From: Ignavibacteriae bacterium HGW-Ignavibacteriae-2
GTDB lineage: Bacteria > Bacteroidota > Ignavibacteria > Ignavibacteriales > Melioribacteraceae
Assembly: GCA_002839805.1 (NCBI GenBank)
Contig: PGYT01000004.1
Coordinates: 1 to 37,277 of the forward strand
DNA length: 37,277 nt
Reading direction: 5' to 3'
The translations under genes and the position numbers were made by a program. The notes below the pieces were generated by a model that ran no database searches, was not told the origin of the DNA, and saw only the letters and a program-made list of their open reading frames with translations. This document shows positions 1 to 7,108 of this stretch, piece after piece (positions within the stretch are counted from its first letter, which is position 1; each line of letters starts with the position of its first letter).

Positions 1-122
1 GGTTCTCACCTTACTGCGACGGTGTTATTGTAGGCAGCGCCGTGGTAAAAAGTTTAAGCGAAGACGATAATCAATTTTCAAATACAATTAAATTGATCAA
101 AGAATTAAGTTCGGCATGCTGA
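1..122 (+). CDS. trpA: Tryptophan synthase alpha chain, C-terminal end (partial)
   Basis: The frame beginning at base 3 reads into the window from the left and ends at TGA 120-122, giving about 40 residues. It contains YCDGVIVGSAVVK, the conserved GS-containing phosphate-binding strand near the C-terminus of tryptophan synthase alpha (indole-3-glycerol phosphate aldolase, last step of tryptophan synthesis). The catalytic Glu and Asp lie outside the window. The gene converges on hisIE with only four bases between the stops, so two amino-acid operons meet tail to tail. Identification rests on this short motif and the C-terminal position, which fit TrpA better than other TIM barrels. Confidence 0.8.
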   Translation, partial: FSPYCDGVIVGSAVVKSLSEDDNQFSNTIKLIKELSSAC

Positions 123-126
123 TAGT

Positions 127-729
127 TTATCTGTGCCTTTGCTCCAAATTCTGTACAATTTCATTGAACTTAATATTTTGTTCAGCAAGCATAACAAAAA
201 TGTGATATACAAGATCCGAGACTTCATTAATTATTTCCACTCGGTCCCGGTTTTTAGCAGCAATAACAGTTTCTATCGCTTCTTCACCGACTTTTTGAAT
301 GATGCGATTGGTGCCCTTTTGAAACAATTTAGTTGTGTAAGAATTTTCAGGAAGTTTATTTTTTCTGTCTTCGATAATATCGAACAGTTCATCAAGAAAT
401 TGGGGGTTACTCTTAGGTATATCGAAACATGAATACTCTCCAGTATGACATGTAGGTCCTGTAGGATTTACGTAAATAAGGATGCTATCTTTATCACAAT
501 CGGCTTTAATATCGATAAGATTAAGATAGCTACCGGACGTTTCACCTTTAATCCATAAACATTTTCTGCTGCGGCTATAAAATGTTACAAGTTTTGTTTC
601 AATGGTTTTATCGTATGATTCTTCATTCATAAAACCAAGCATTAATACTTGTCTTGTAGTATTATCTATAATAATTGCCGGGATAAGTCCATTAATTTTC
701 GAAAAATCCAATTCTTTTTTATCTATCAT
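127..729 (-). CDS. hisI: Bifunctional phosphoribosyl-AMP cyclohydrolase / phosphoribosyl-ATP pyrophosphatase HisIE
   Basis: This 200-residue protein catalyses steps 2 and 3 of histidine synthesis. The N-terminal half is the HisI cyclohydrolase, with the zinc cysteines in NPTGPTCHTGEYSC (about residues 88-101) and the upstream CDKDS segment. The C-terminal 90 residues are the HisE pyrophosphohydrolase, recognised by the acidic helix motif EEAIETVIAAK and the following NEVSDLVYH. Length fits the fused HisIE family. Its ATG overlaps the hisF stop by four bases (ATGA), so it is the last, translationally coupled gene of the operon. No terminator hairpin separates it from the convergent trpA. Confidence 0.96.
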   Translation of the reverse strand: MIDKKELDFSKINGLIPAIIIDNTTRQVLMLGFMNEESYDKTIETKLVTFYSRSRKCLWIKGETSGSYLNLIDIKADCDKDSILIYVNPTGPTCHTGEYSCFDIPKSNPQFLDELFDIIEDRKNKLPENSYTTKLFQKGTNRIIQKVGEEAIETVIAAKNRDRVEIINEVSDLVYHIFVMLAEQNIKFNEIVQNLEQRHR

Positions 730-1481
730 ATTCTCACATTAATATTTTTGTTGTAAAGATATTTTTTTAATTCACCAATGCTAAGTTCATTGTAATGGAA
801 CAGACTGGCGGCCAAACATGCGTCAACATTGGTGTTTATAAAAGTATCGGCAAAATGTTTTTTATTACCGGCACCTCCTGAGGCAATAACAGGAATATTA
901 ACTTTTTCACATAACTCTTTCAGAAAATCATTATTGTAGCCATCTTTTGTTCCATCGTGGTCCATTGAAGTAAGAAGAATTTCACCGGCACCTCTCTCCG
1001 CGCATTCCATACACCATAACATTCCATTTTTTTCCGTTTCAACTTTTCCACCTTTTACGAAAACTTTATGTGTGTTTTCAACTTTTTTAATATCAACGGC
1101 TGCTACAATCGCCTGGCTACCAAATTGTTTTGCAGCACTGGAAATCAATTCGGGGTGATTAACGATTGAAGTATTTAGCGAAACCTTATCCGAACCAGCT
1201 TTTAATAATTTGTCGATATCATTCAACTCAGAAATACCCCCTCCTACAGTAAAAGGAATTCGAATAACCGCTGCAACTTCAACTACAAGTTGCAGCAATG
1301 TTTTTCGTTTTTCTTCAGAAGCAGTAATATCTAAAAAAACTAATTCGTCCGCGCCCTCATTATAATACCTTTCTGCAAGCTCCACGGCGGATCCGGCATC
1401 ACGCAAGTTGATAAAATTTGTGCCTTTAACTACACGGCCTTCTTTAATATCAAGACAGGGAATAATTCTTTTAGTTACCAA
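726..1481 (-). CDS. hisF: Imidazole glycerol phosphate synthase cyclase subunit HisF
   Basis: This 251-residue TIM barrel takes ammonia from HisH and converts PRFAR to imidazole glycerol phosphate and AICAR. The family's two catalytic aspartates are visible in PCLDIKEGRVVKG near the N-terminus and in AAVDIKK near residue 130. Phosphate-binding loops FTVGGGI and IASGGAGN are intact. The start overlaps the end of hisA by 11 bases and the stop overlaps hisIE by four, indicating tight translational coupling. Length is normal for the family. Confidence 0.97.
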   Translation of the reverse strand: MVTKRIIPCLDIKEGRVVKGTNFINLRDAGSAVELAERYYNEGADELVFLDITASEEKRKTLLQLVVEVAAVIRIPFTVGGGISELNDIDKLLKAGSDKVSLNTSIVNHPELISSAAKQFGSQAIVAAVDIKKVENTHKVFVKGGKVETEKNGMLWCMECAERGAGEILLTSMDHDGTKDGYNNDFLKELCEKVNIPVIASGGAGNKKHFADTFINTNVDACLAASLFHYNELSIGELKKYLYNKNINVRI

Positions 1482-2190
1482 ACTGGGCGAGCTCCTTCAA
1501 ATCAATTTTATTTTCATAAATTGCTCGTCCAACTACGGCGGCGTAACAATTTATTTCATTTAAATTATTCAAATCTTTTAACGAACTAACACCTCCGGAA
1601 GCAATTATGTTAATTTGCGGAAATGTTGAAATGTATTTTTCATAAAGCGAAGTATTGGGACCTTCTAATAATCCGTCTTTATCGATATCTGTTATTAAAA
1701 AATTAGTGATTCCTAATTCAAAACAATATTTAATGTGATCGTTAAGTTTAATTCCGGAATTCTCAGTCCATCCTTTAACCTGAATGTTTTCATGTAATAC
1801 ATCAGCTGCTATTATAATTTTGTTTGGCCCCGTTTTAGCTACCGCCTTCTCAAATTCCTTTTTGTTATTTATTGATAACGATCCAATTATTACTTTATCA
1901 ACCCCGTAATCAATAACATTCAGAACATCTTCGCTGCTTCGTATTCCCCCGCCGAACTCAATTTTAAGTTTTGTTCTTTTTTTAATTTTAGTAATAATTT
2001 CGTCAATATTTATACTGCCTTCTTTCGAACCCATCAGATCTATTATATGTATCCACTCGAAATTATGTTCGGCAAAAATCAACGCCCGATCAAATGGTGA
2101 TTCTTTATAATCGGTTATATTGTCATACTTGCCTTTTGCAAGTCTAACAACAGAATTATTTATAATATCTATCGCCGGGATTATTAACAT
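1471..2190 (-). CDS. hisA: ProFAR isomerase HisA
   Basis: This 239-residue (beta/alpha)8 barrel performs the Amadori rearrangement of ProFAR to PRFAR (step 4 of histidine synthesis). The catalytic Asp is in PAIDIINNSVVRL at the N-terminus, and the second acid is in ITDIDKDG in the C-terminal half. Phosphate loops EFGGGIRS and IASGGVSS are present. The ATG lies inside the hisH stop region (seven-base overlap) and the 3' end overlaps hisF by 11 bases. Sequence and order fit HisA rather than TrpF or the bifunctional PriA. Confidence 0.96.
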   Translation of the reverse strand: MLIIPAIDIINNSVVRLAKGKYDNITDYKESPFDRALIFAEHNFEWIHIIDLMGSKEGSINIDEIITKIKKRTKLKIEFGGGIRSSEDVLNVIDYGVDKVIIGSLSINNKKEFEKAVAKTGPNKIIIAADVLHENIQVKGWTENSGIKLNDHIKYCFELGITNFLITDIDKDGLLEGPNTSLYEKYISTFPQINIIASGGVSSLKDLNNLNEINCYAAVVGRAIYENKIDLKELAQFGN

Positions 2191-2771
2191 TTTTCTAAAA
2201 AATTCCTTATGATATTTATGCCATATTCGCCTGATTTTTCAGGATGAAATTGAACTCCATAATAATTATCCTTTTGCATGGAAGCCGTAAAATCGACGCC
2301 ATGATTACAAATAGAGCTTGTGTTGACGTTTACAGGAACATAATACGAATGCGCAAAATAAAAATGTTGACCATTCGGAATTCCGTCAAACAGTTTACTT
2401 CCCTCCGAGAACTCAACTTTATTCCATCCCATATGTGGTATTTTTATATCATCTCCTTCGAACTTTTTACAGTAAGTGGGAAAAACACCCAAACAGTTTA
2501 CATTACCTTCCTCAGACCGTTCGCACATTAGCTGCATCCCCAAACATATACCAAGGAAAGGTTTTTTAATTACACGAAGAAGATTAATTAAATTGTAAAG
2601 ATTTAATTTTTTTATCGCGTAAGAGGCCTCGCCTACACCAGGAAAAATAATTTTATCTGATTTACAAATTTCTGATTCCTTTTGTGTTATTATATAATCT
2701 GTATTCAAATCTTTTAGCACATTGGCTACAGAAGCGGTGTTGCCGGCGCCGTAATCAATTAATGCAATCAT
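2184..2771 (-). CDS. hisH: Imidazole glycerol phosphate synthase glutaminase subunit HisH
   Basis: This class I glutamine amidotransferase supplies ammonia to HisF. The nucleophile is in FLGICLGMQL and the His-Glu pair is in HPEKSGEYG near the C-terminus. The reading frame stays open 54 bases further upstream, but I place the start at 2771 because family members begin directly with the MIALIDYGAGN strand. That ATG also forms an ATGA overlap with the hisB stop, the junction style used elsewhere in the operon. This gives 195 residues, normal for HisH. Confidence 0.95.
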   Translation of the reverse strand: MIALIDYGAGNTASVANVLKDLNTDYIITQKESEICKSDKIIFPGVGEASYAIKKLNLYNLINLLRVIKKPFLGICLGMQLMCERSEEGNVNCLGVFPTYCKKFEGDDIKIPHMGWNKVEFSEGSKLFDGIPNGQHFYFAHSYYVPVNVNTSSICNHGVDFTASMQKDNYYGVQFHPEKSGEYGINIIRNFLEKC

Positions 2772-3664
2772 ATTATCCCCTTTGTTGAAGGTACATTGCC
2801 CTTTGTTCTGTAATCTATTCTGCAAGCTTCATTCAGAGACTTTGCAAAAGCTTTAAATATAGCTTCAATTTTATGATGATCGTTTTTACCTTTGGCTCTA
2901 ATAAATATATTGGCTTTCAAACCCTGGGCGACTCCTTTGAAGAATTCTTCGGTTAACTCAGTGGGAAAATCACCTACTTTTTCACGTTCAAATTTACACT
3001 TAAAATTCAAATATTGCCTGCCTCCAATATCCATAGCGAACTTAGCTATGGTATCATCCATAGGAAGAAAATATCCATAACGTTTAATACCGCTTTTATC
3101 TCCCAGAGCTTCTAATACCGCTTCTCCAATAGCAATGCCTGTGTCTTCTATAGTATGGTGCTCGTCAACATGAAGATCCCCTTTAACATTAATTTTCAAA
3201 TCAACATTACCGTGTCGTGCAATTTGTTCGAGCATATGATCAAAAAATCCAAGACCCGTTTTAATTTCAGACTTTCCGAGCCCATCCAAATTTAAATCGA
3301 CCTCAATTAACGTTTCTTTTGTTTTTCTTTTCCTACTTACTATTCTTTCTTGTTTCATTATTAGTTCAACGGCAGAACCAATATTTTTGTACACACCGGC
3401 AGAATTTATATAAATGGTTTCAGGTTTATCTAACTTATTCGTTGTCAACTCGAATATTATTTTAGCCTCGGCTGGAATATTTTCCAGAGGATTTAATTCT
3501 TCACCCGAAATTATTTTTTTTATCTGATCCGAAACCTTTTTCTCATACTCGTGCACAATTATGACGTAACCGGCGTTCATTATAGATTTTAATGCGGTTA
3601 CTATTCCGCCGCTTTCATTTATATTCGGATTAAATAATTGCGAATCAATCACCACACAATTCAT
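2768..3664 (-). CDS. hisB: Imidazoleglycerol-phosphate dehydratase HisB with a degenerate HAD-like N-terminal extension
   Basis: Residues 109-298 are a complete imidazoleglycerol-phosphate dehydratase. The metal-binding motifs DHMLEQIARHG, DEHHTIEDTG and DDHHKIEAIFKAFAKS are all visible, so step 6 of the pathway should be active. Residues 1-108 resemble a shrunken N-terminal histidinol-phosphatase (HAD) domain of bifunctional HisB: the strand CVVIDSQLF sits where the catalytic DxDGT should be, followed by a helix and GYVIIVHEYEK where the Thr/Asn motif lies. DxDGT is absent and the segment is about 60 residues shorter than in E. coli HisB. I infer that the phosphatase activity is lost. Both ends overlap neighbours by ATGA. 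Confidence 0.92.
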   Translation of the reverse strand: MNCVVIDSQLFNPNINESGGIVTALKSIMNAGYVIIVHEYEKKVSDQIKKIISGEELNPLENIPAEAKIIFELTTNKLDKPETIYINSAGVYKNIGSAVELIMKQERIVSRKRKTKETLIEVDLNLDGLGKSEIKTGLGFFDHMLEQIARHGNVDLKINVKGDLHVDEHHTIEDTGIAIGEAVLEALGDKSGIKRYGYFLPMDDTIAKFAMDIGGRQYLNFKCKFEREKVGDFPTELTEEFFKGVAQGLKANIFIRAKGKNDHHKIEAIFKAFAKSLNEACRIDYRTKGNVPSTKGII

Positions 3665-4707
3665 ATTATTTCCCGCAGACTTTTTAAGAATAAATTGTTC
3701 TCACTTTCCGTCCCCACAGAAACGCGCAGACAATCTTGAAGATTCAATTGATTGCTTCTATCACGAATTATTACTCCTTTTGATGCCAATTTTTGATAAA
3801 CCATACGTGCATTTGAACATTTAAAAAGTACAAAATTTGCATTGGAAGAAAAAACTTTTTCGATCGAATCCATTTTATTTAATTCATTCGAGATACGCTT
3901 TCTTTCTTTATTAAGCTCATCTACAAATTGTTTTCTTCTACTATAATTCATAATAGCTTTAAGAATAATATCGGAACTGAGTTTATTAAGATTATATGGA
4001 GCCTTTATTTTAAATAAATATTCTGTTACCTCCTCATTAGCAATACAGTATCCACATCTCGCTCCAGCGAGGCCCCAGGCTTTAGAAAACGTTCTTGTTA
4101 TAACGACGTTATTATATGTATCAGTTAATCGCAACATACTATAGTCTTCGTCAAAATCTATGTACGCTTCATCAACGACTACAATTCCATTAAATCTCCC
4201 GCAAATTTCCTCTACGTCCTGTATTCTTAGTACATTGCCTGTAGGATTATTGGGAGAACATAAAAATATCATCTTAGAATTTTCATCAATCACTTCAAAA
4301 GTTGATTTAACATCTATTTGGAAATCTTCATCCAGAGCGATTTCTCTGGTAGCTACATCGTTAATATCACAAGCCACTTTATACATACCATATGTCGGTT
4401 CTGGAATAACAACATTGTCAACTCCAGGGGTACAAAATATTCTTACGAGTAAATCTATTATTTCATCGGAACCAACACCAAAAAATAGTTTTCCAGGACT
4501 TATTGAAATCAATTTGCCAAGTTCCGCGCGTAATAATTTTTGAGATGGATCCGGATAACGATTCAGATTACTGTTATTTTCAATTACGGAACCTATACTA
4601 TTTTCATTTGCATCCAGCAGAATCCCCGATTGATAACTATCTCGAGCGGAAGTATAAGGTTTCAGTTTTTTTATATTATTTCTAACTAAACTTTTTATAT
4701 CTTTCAT
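3661..4707 (-). CDS. hisC: Histidinol-phosphate aminotransferase HisC
   Basis: This 348-residue PLP fold-type I aminotransferase converts imidazole acetol phosphate to histidinol phosphate. Visible motifs are CSPNNPTGN, the PLP ring-binding VVVDEAYIDF, and RTFSKAWGLAGARCGY carrying the Schiff-base lysine. The C-terminal arginine region reads DCLRVSVGTESEN. It overlaps hisD upstream and hisB downstream by four bases each. Length is typical. Other class I/II aminotransferases are possible on fold alone, but operon position makes HisC secure. Confidence 0.96.
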   Translation of the reverse strand: MKDIKSLVRNNIKKLKPYTSARDSYQSGILLDANENSIGSVIENNSNLNRYPDPSQKLLRAELGKLISISPGKLFFGVGSDEIIDLLVRIFCTPGVDNVVIPEPTYGMYKVACDINDVATREIALDEDFQIDVKSTFEVIDENSKMIFLCSPNNPTGNVLRIQDVEEICGRFNGIVVVDEAYIDFDEDYSMLRLTDTYNNVVITRTFSKAWGLAGARCGYCIANEEVTEYLFKIKAPYNLNKLSSDIILKAIMNYSRRKQFVDELNKERKRISNELNKMDSIEKVFSSNANFVLFKCSNARMVYQKLASKGVIIRDRSNQLNLQDCLRVSVGTESENNLFLKSLREII

Positions 4708-5984
4708 TTTAATCTCACTCTAATTGCATTTGCATGTGCTAATAATTTTTCCGTTTCAGCTAACTGAATAACAGTTTGAGAAATTTTTTCAAGTCCGCTT
4801 TTTGTAAGGTTCTGAAAAGTGATCGCTTTCATAAACATTTCAACTGAAACACCTCCAATCGATTTAGCATAACCGTAGGTGGGTAATGAATGGTTTGTTC
4901 CCGAAGCATAATCTCCCGCGCTCTCGGGTGAATAAGCTCCAATAAAAACTGAGCCGGCATTAATTATTTTATCAACATATGATTCTGCCTGATCCACGTT
5001 AAGTATCAAATGTTCGGGTGCATATTTATTGGAAAAGATAATCCCATCACTTATAGAATTTATAAGTAAAGCATAGCTGGAATTGAGGCATTGCTCAACA
5101 TATTCTTTTCGCGGCAAATATTCCTTCTGAACATCAATTTCTTTTAGCACATCATCAATTAATTTTTTGTCGTCCGCCAACAGAATAACCTGGCTGTCTT
5201 TCCCATGTTCCGCTTGCGACAACAAGTCCGAAGCTATAAAGGATGCATCAGCATACTTATCAGCAATTATTAGAACTTCGCTTGGACCGGCGGGCATATC
5301 AACCAAACAACCATCCGGATCGGAGTTAACTAATATTTTTGCCGCTGTAACAAATTGATTACCAGGGCCAAAGATTTTATCAACTTTGGATATTTCTTCA
5401 TTTCCATATGCCATCATCGCGATCGCCTGGGCGCCGCCGACTTTATAAAATTCGTCTATACCTGCCACGCGTGCTGCGTATAAAACAGCCGGATCAATTT
5501 TTTCTTTTGCCGGGCTGCAGGCTATTATCCTTAAACAACCGGCAAGGTTAGCTGGTATGCCTAACATCAAAACTGTGGAGGGTAAAACAGCTGTACCTCC
5601 GGGAATATACAATCCAACGTTTTCTATAGCTCTGAATTCACGACTGCAGATTACACCCGGTTGTGTCTCAATAGAATAATTCTTTGGTAATTGTTTTTCA
5701 TGAAATCGTTTTATATTCTCGGCAGCAGCGTTTATAGCGTCTTTTTTTTCCTGCTTCAATTGACGAGACGAATCATCGAACTCCTCACTAGTTACACGAA
5801 TATTATTATCAATTAAGCCGTCAAACTTTTCCGCATATTCATAAACTTTTTTTAATCCCTGTTCTTTAATCTCTTTTAATATCGGTTTTACGATTTTAAA
5901 TGTACTATCCAGATCAATAGCAGGTCTTTTTAGGAGTAATGATATTTCTTTTTCCGTCAGTTTATTATACTCATAGATTTTCAT
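4704..5984 (-). CDS. hisD: Histidinol dehydrogenase HisD
   Basis: This 426-residue zinc enzyme performs the last two steps, oxidising L-histidinol to L-histidine with two NAD+. The zinc and catalytic segments are recognisable: LLSQAEHGKDSQ (zinc Gln/His), KYAPEHLIL (catalytic Glu-His) and the C-terminal AGDYASGTNHSLPT with its zinc Asp and conserved Asn-His. The NAD-binding region contains FGPGNQFVTAAK. The ATG overlaps the hisG stop by four bases. Length matches the family, with no truncation. Confidence 0.97.
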   Translation of the reverse strand: MKIYEYNKLTEKEISLLLKRPAIDLDSTFKIVKPILKEIKEQGLKKVYEYAEKFDGLIDNNIRVTSEEFDDSSRQLKQEKKDAINAAAENIKRFHEKQLPKNYSIETQPGVICSREFRAIENVGLYIPGGTAVLPSTVLMLGIPANLAGCLRIIACSPAKEKIDPAVLYAARVAGIDEFYKVGGAQAIAMMAYGNEEISKVDKIFGPGNQFVTAAKILVNSDPDGCLVDMPAGPSEVLIIADKYADASFIASDLLSQAEHGKDSQVILLADDKKLIDDVLKEIDVQKEYLPRKEYVEQCLNSSYALLINSISDGIIFSNKYAPEHLILNVDQAESYVDKIINAGSVFIGAYSPESAGDYASGTNHSLPTYGYAKSIGGVSVEMFMKAITFQNLTKSGLEKISQTVIQLAETEKLLAHANAIRVRLK

Positions 5985-6850
5985 AGAATAATATTCTCAA
6001 TTGGTAATAATAATATGTCTGTTGCACCCTCATTATGAAGGTCTTCATTAATTTCCCAAAATTTATCGGCCGGAATAACGGACTGAATAGCAAGCATATT
6101 TTCATCGGCTAGCGATAGTACCGTGGGACTTTTTAAGGAAGGAATGATTTCAACTATTTTCTTTAAAGAGTTCTTGGGAATGTTCATCATCAAATATTTG
6201 CTATTTTTAGCATTTAATCCAGATTCTATACGAGCCAGCAAATTAGAAAATATTTCCGCTTTTTCATTATTCATTTCCAGTTCTTTATACTTTATAAGAA
6301 CTGCTTCGGATTCGAGAATTGTGAAACTTTTTTTCAGTTTATTCATTTGTAATGTGGTCCCCGTTGAAACCAAATCGCATATATAATCAGCGATTCCCAG
6401 AGAAGGTGTAATTTCCACTGATCCACTTATCTGTATAACTCTGGAATCCAATTTATTTTCATTCAAAAAGGATTGCATAATATTTGGGTAGGAGGTGGCA
6501 ATAGTTTTTCCGTTTAACCCTTCAATATTCTCTAATTCTTCATACTCAGGAATTCCAATGCGTAATTTACATCTTCCATAACCGAGTTTTTTAGCGATGT
6601 CTACAACTGATCTTTTTTCAAGCAGTACATTCTCTCCTACTATTCCAAGATCGGCAACACCATTCTGAACGTATTCTGGTATATCGTCGTCGCGTAAAAA
6701 TAAAATATCCATTGGAAAATTCCTTACTGTAACAAATAGCCTATCCTTATAGTTTTCCACATCAAGTCCGCAAGTTTTTAATAACTGTAAAGATTTTTCG
6801 GTTAGCCTTCCACTTTTTTGGATGGCGAGTTTTAAATTTCCGTTTGGCAT
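5981..6850 (-). CDS. hisG: ATP phosphoribosyltransferase HisG, long form
   Basis: This is the first enzyme of histidine synthesis, condensing ATP with PRPP, and the usual point of feedback inhibition by histidine. At 289 residues it is the long form. Residues 1-210 are the periplasmic-binding-protein-like catalytic fold, with GVADLGIVGENVL and the PRPP-binding segment DLVSTGTTLQ. The last 75 residues form the ACT-like regulatory domain (PSLKSPTVLSLADEN, then NEGATDILLLPIENIIL). AAAGGAGATT stands a few bases before the ATG as a strong ribosome binding site, just after the attenuator terminator, so translation initiates independently of the leader peptide. Confidence 0.96.
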   Translation of the reverse strand: MPNGNLKLAIQKSGRLTEKSLQLLKTCGLDVENYKDRLFVTVRNFPMDILFLRDDDIPEYVQNGVADLGIVGENVLLEKRSVVDIAKKLGYGRCKLRIGIPEYEELENIEGLNGKTIATSYPNIMQSFLNENKLDSRVIQISGSVEITPSLGIADYICDLVSTGTTLQMNKLKKSFTILESEAVLIKYKELEMNNEKAEIFSNLLARIESGLNAKNSKYLMMNIPKNSLKKIVEIIPSLKSPTVLSLADENMLAIQSVIPADKFWEINEDLHNEGATDILLLPIENIIL

Positions 6851-6871
6851 TTTAATCTCCTTTTTAAAAAC

Positions 6872-6899
6872 AAAAAACCCGGCAAGTGCCGGGTTTTTG
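6872..6899 (-). terminator. Attenuator terminator of the his operon leader
   Basis: An 11-bp stem with a four-base loop (AAAAACCCGGC, ACTT, GCCGGGTTTTT on the minus strand) ends in a T run and sits about 20 bases before the hisG ATG. As an intrinsic terminator inside the leader it would stop transcription before hisG when histidine is plentiful. Because the A and T flanks are symmetrical it could also terminate rightward transcripts. The 5' arm shares bases with the antiterminator pairing described for the leader. Confidence 0.92.
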
Positions 6900-6966
6900 T
6901 AATAATCAAATTATAGTTCACCGACACTCATCGCAAGAGCAATATATGGTGATGATGTATAGTGAA
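6886..6966 (-). promoter_or_regulatory. his attenuator: mutually exclusive leader RNA pairings
   Basis: On the minus strand, segment GTGTCGG (6927-6921), immediately after the leader stop codon, can pair with CCGGCAC (6892-6886), the 5' arm of the terminator, over seven positions with one G-U. Segment TCACC over the third and fourth His codons (6952-6948) or TTCAC (6966-6962) can instead pair with GGTGA/GTGAA at 6922-6917. A ribosome stalled on the His codons would block the second pairing and leave the first free, forming the antiterminator. This reproduces the classic 1:2 / 2:3 / 3:4 logic. The pairings were worked out by eye; no folding energy was calculated. Confidence 0.8.
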
Positions 6967-6978
6967 TAAGTTATTCAT
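6928..6978 (-). CDS. hisL: his operon leader peptide (four tandem His codons)
   Basis: A 16-codon ORF reading M-N-N-L-F-T-I-H-H-H-H-I-L-L-L-R then TGA. The four consecutive histidine codons (CAT CAT CAC CAT, 6957-6946) followed by a short hydrophobic stretch and the attenuator are diagnostic of a histidine leader peptide. The ribosome would stall at the His codons when charged tRNA-His is scarce. No strong Shine-Dalgarno is visible before the ATG, only an A-rich tract. It was too short for ordinary gene calling and was found by reading the minus strand upstream of hisG. Confidence 0.9.
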   Translation of the reverse strand: MNNLFTIHHHHILLLR

Positions 6979-7108
6979 TTTTTTTCTAAATTTTAGTGAC
7001 ATAAAATTAACGATAAATATATAAATAACAAGCATTACTTTTTATTTTATCGCATGAAATAATTTTTTCATAATATTTTATCATTTTTTTGGATAAATTT
7101 TCATCACT
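6979..7108. promoter_or_regulatory. Divergent promoter region between the his leader and the metallophosphoesterase
   Basis: About 130 very AT-rich bases separate the leader peptide start (leftward) from the rightward phosphoesterase start, so both promoters should lie here. On the minus strand TTGTTA followed 16 bases later by TAATTT, upstream of the leader, is a possible -35/-10 pair, but sequence this AT-rich gives many such matches. Around the phosphoesterase GTG, ATCAC-T-GTGAT (7104-7114) forms a small palindrome that would place the start codon in a stem. I assign no specific regulator. Confidence 0.45.

Noticed and set aside
133-432. 99-codon plus-strand frame inside hisIE
   Set aside because: It lies wholly antisense to a strongly supported gene and its translation has no recognisable motif; it is a shadow frame.
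2772-2825. N-terminal extension of HisH
   Set aside because: The extra 18 residues would lie inside hisB and do not match the family; the ATGA-overlap start at 2771 is preferred.
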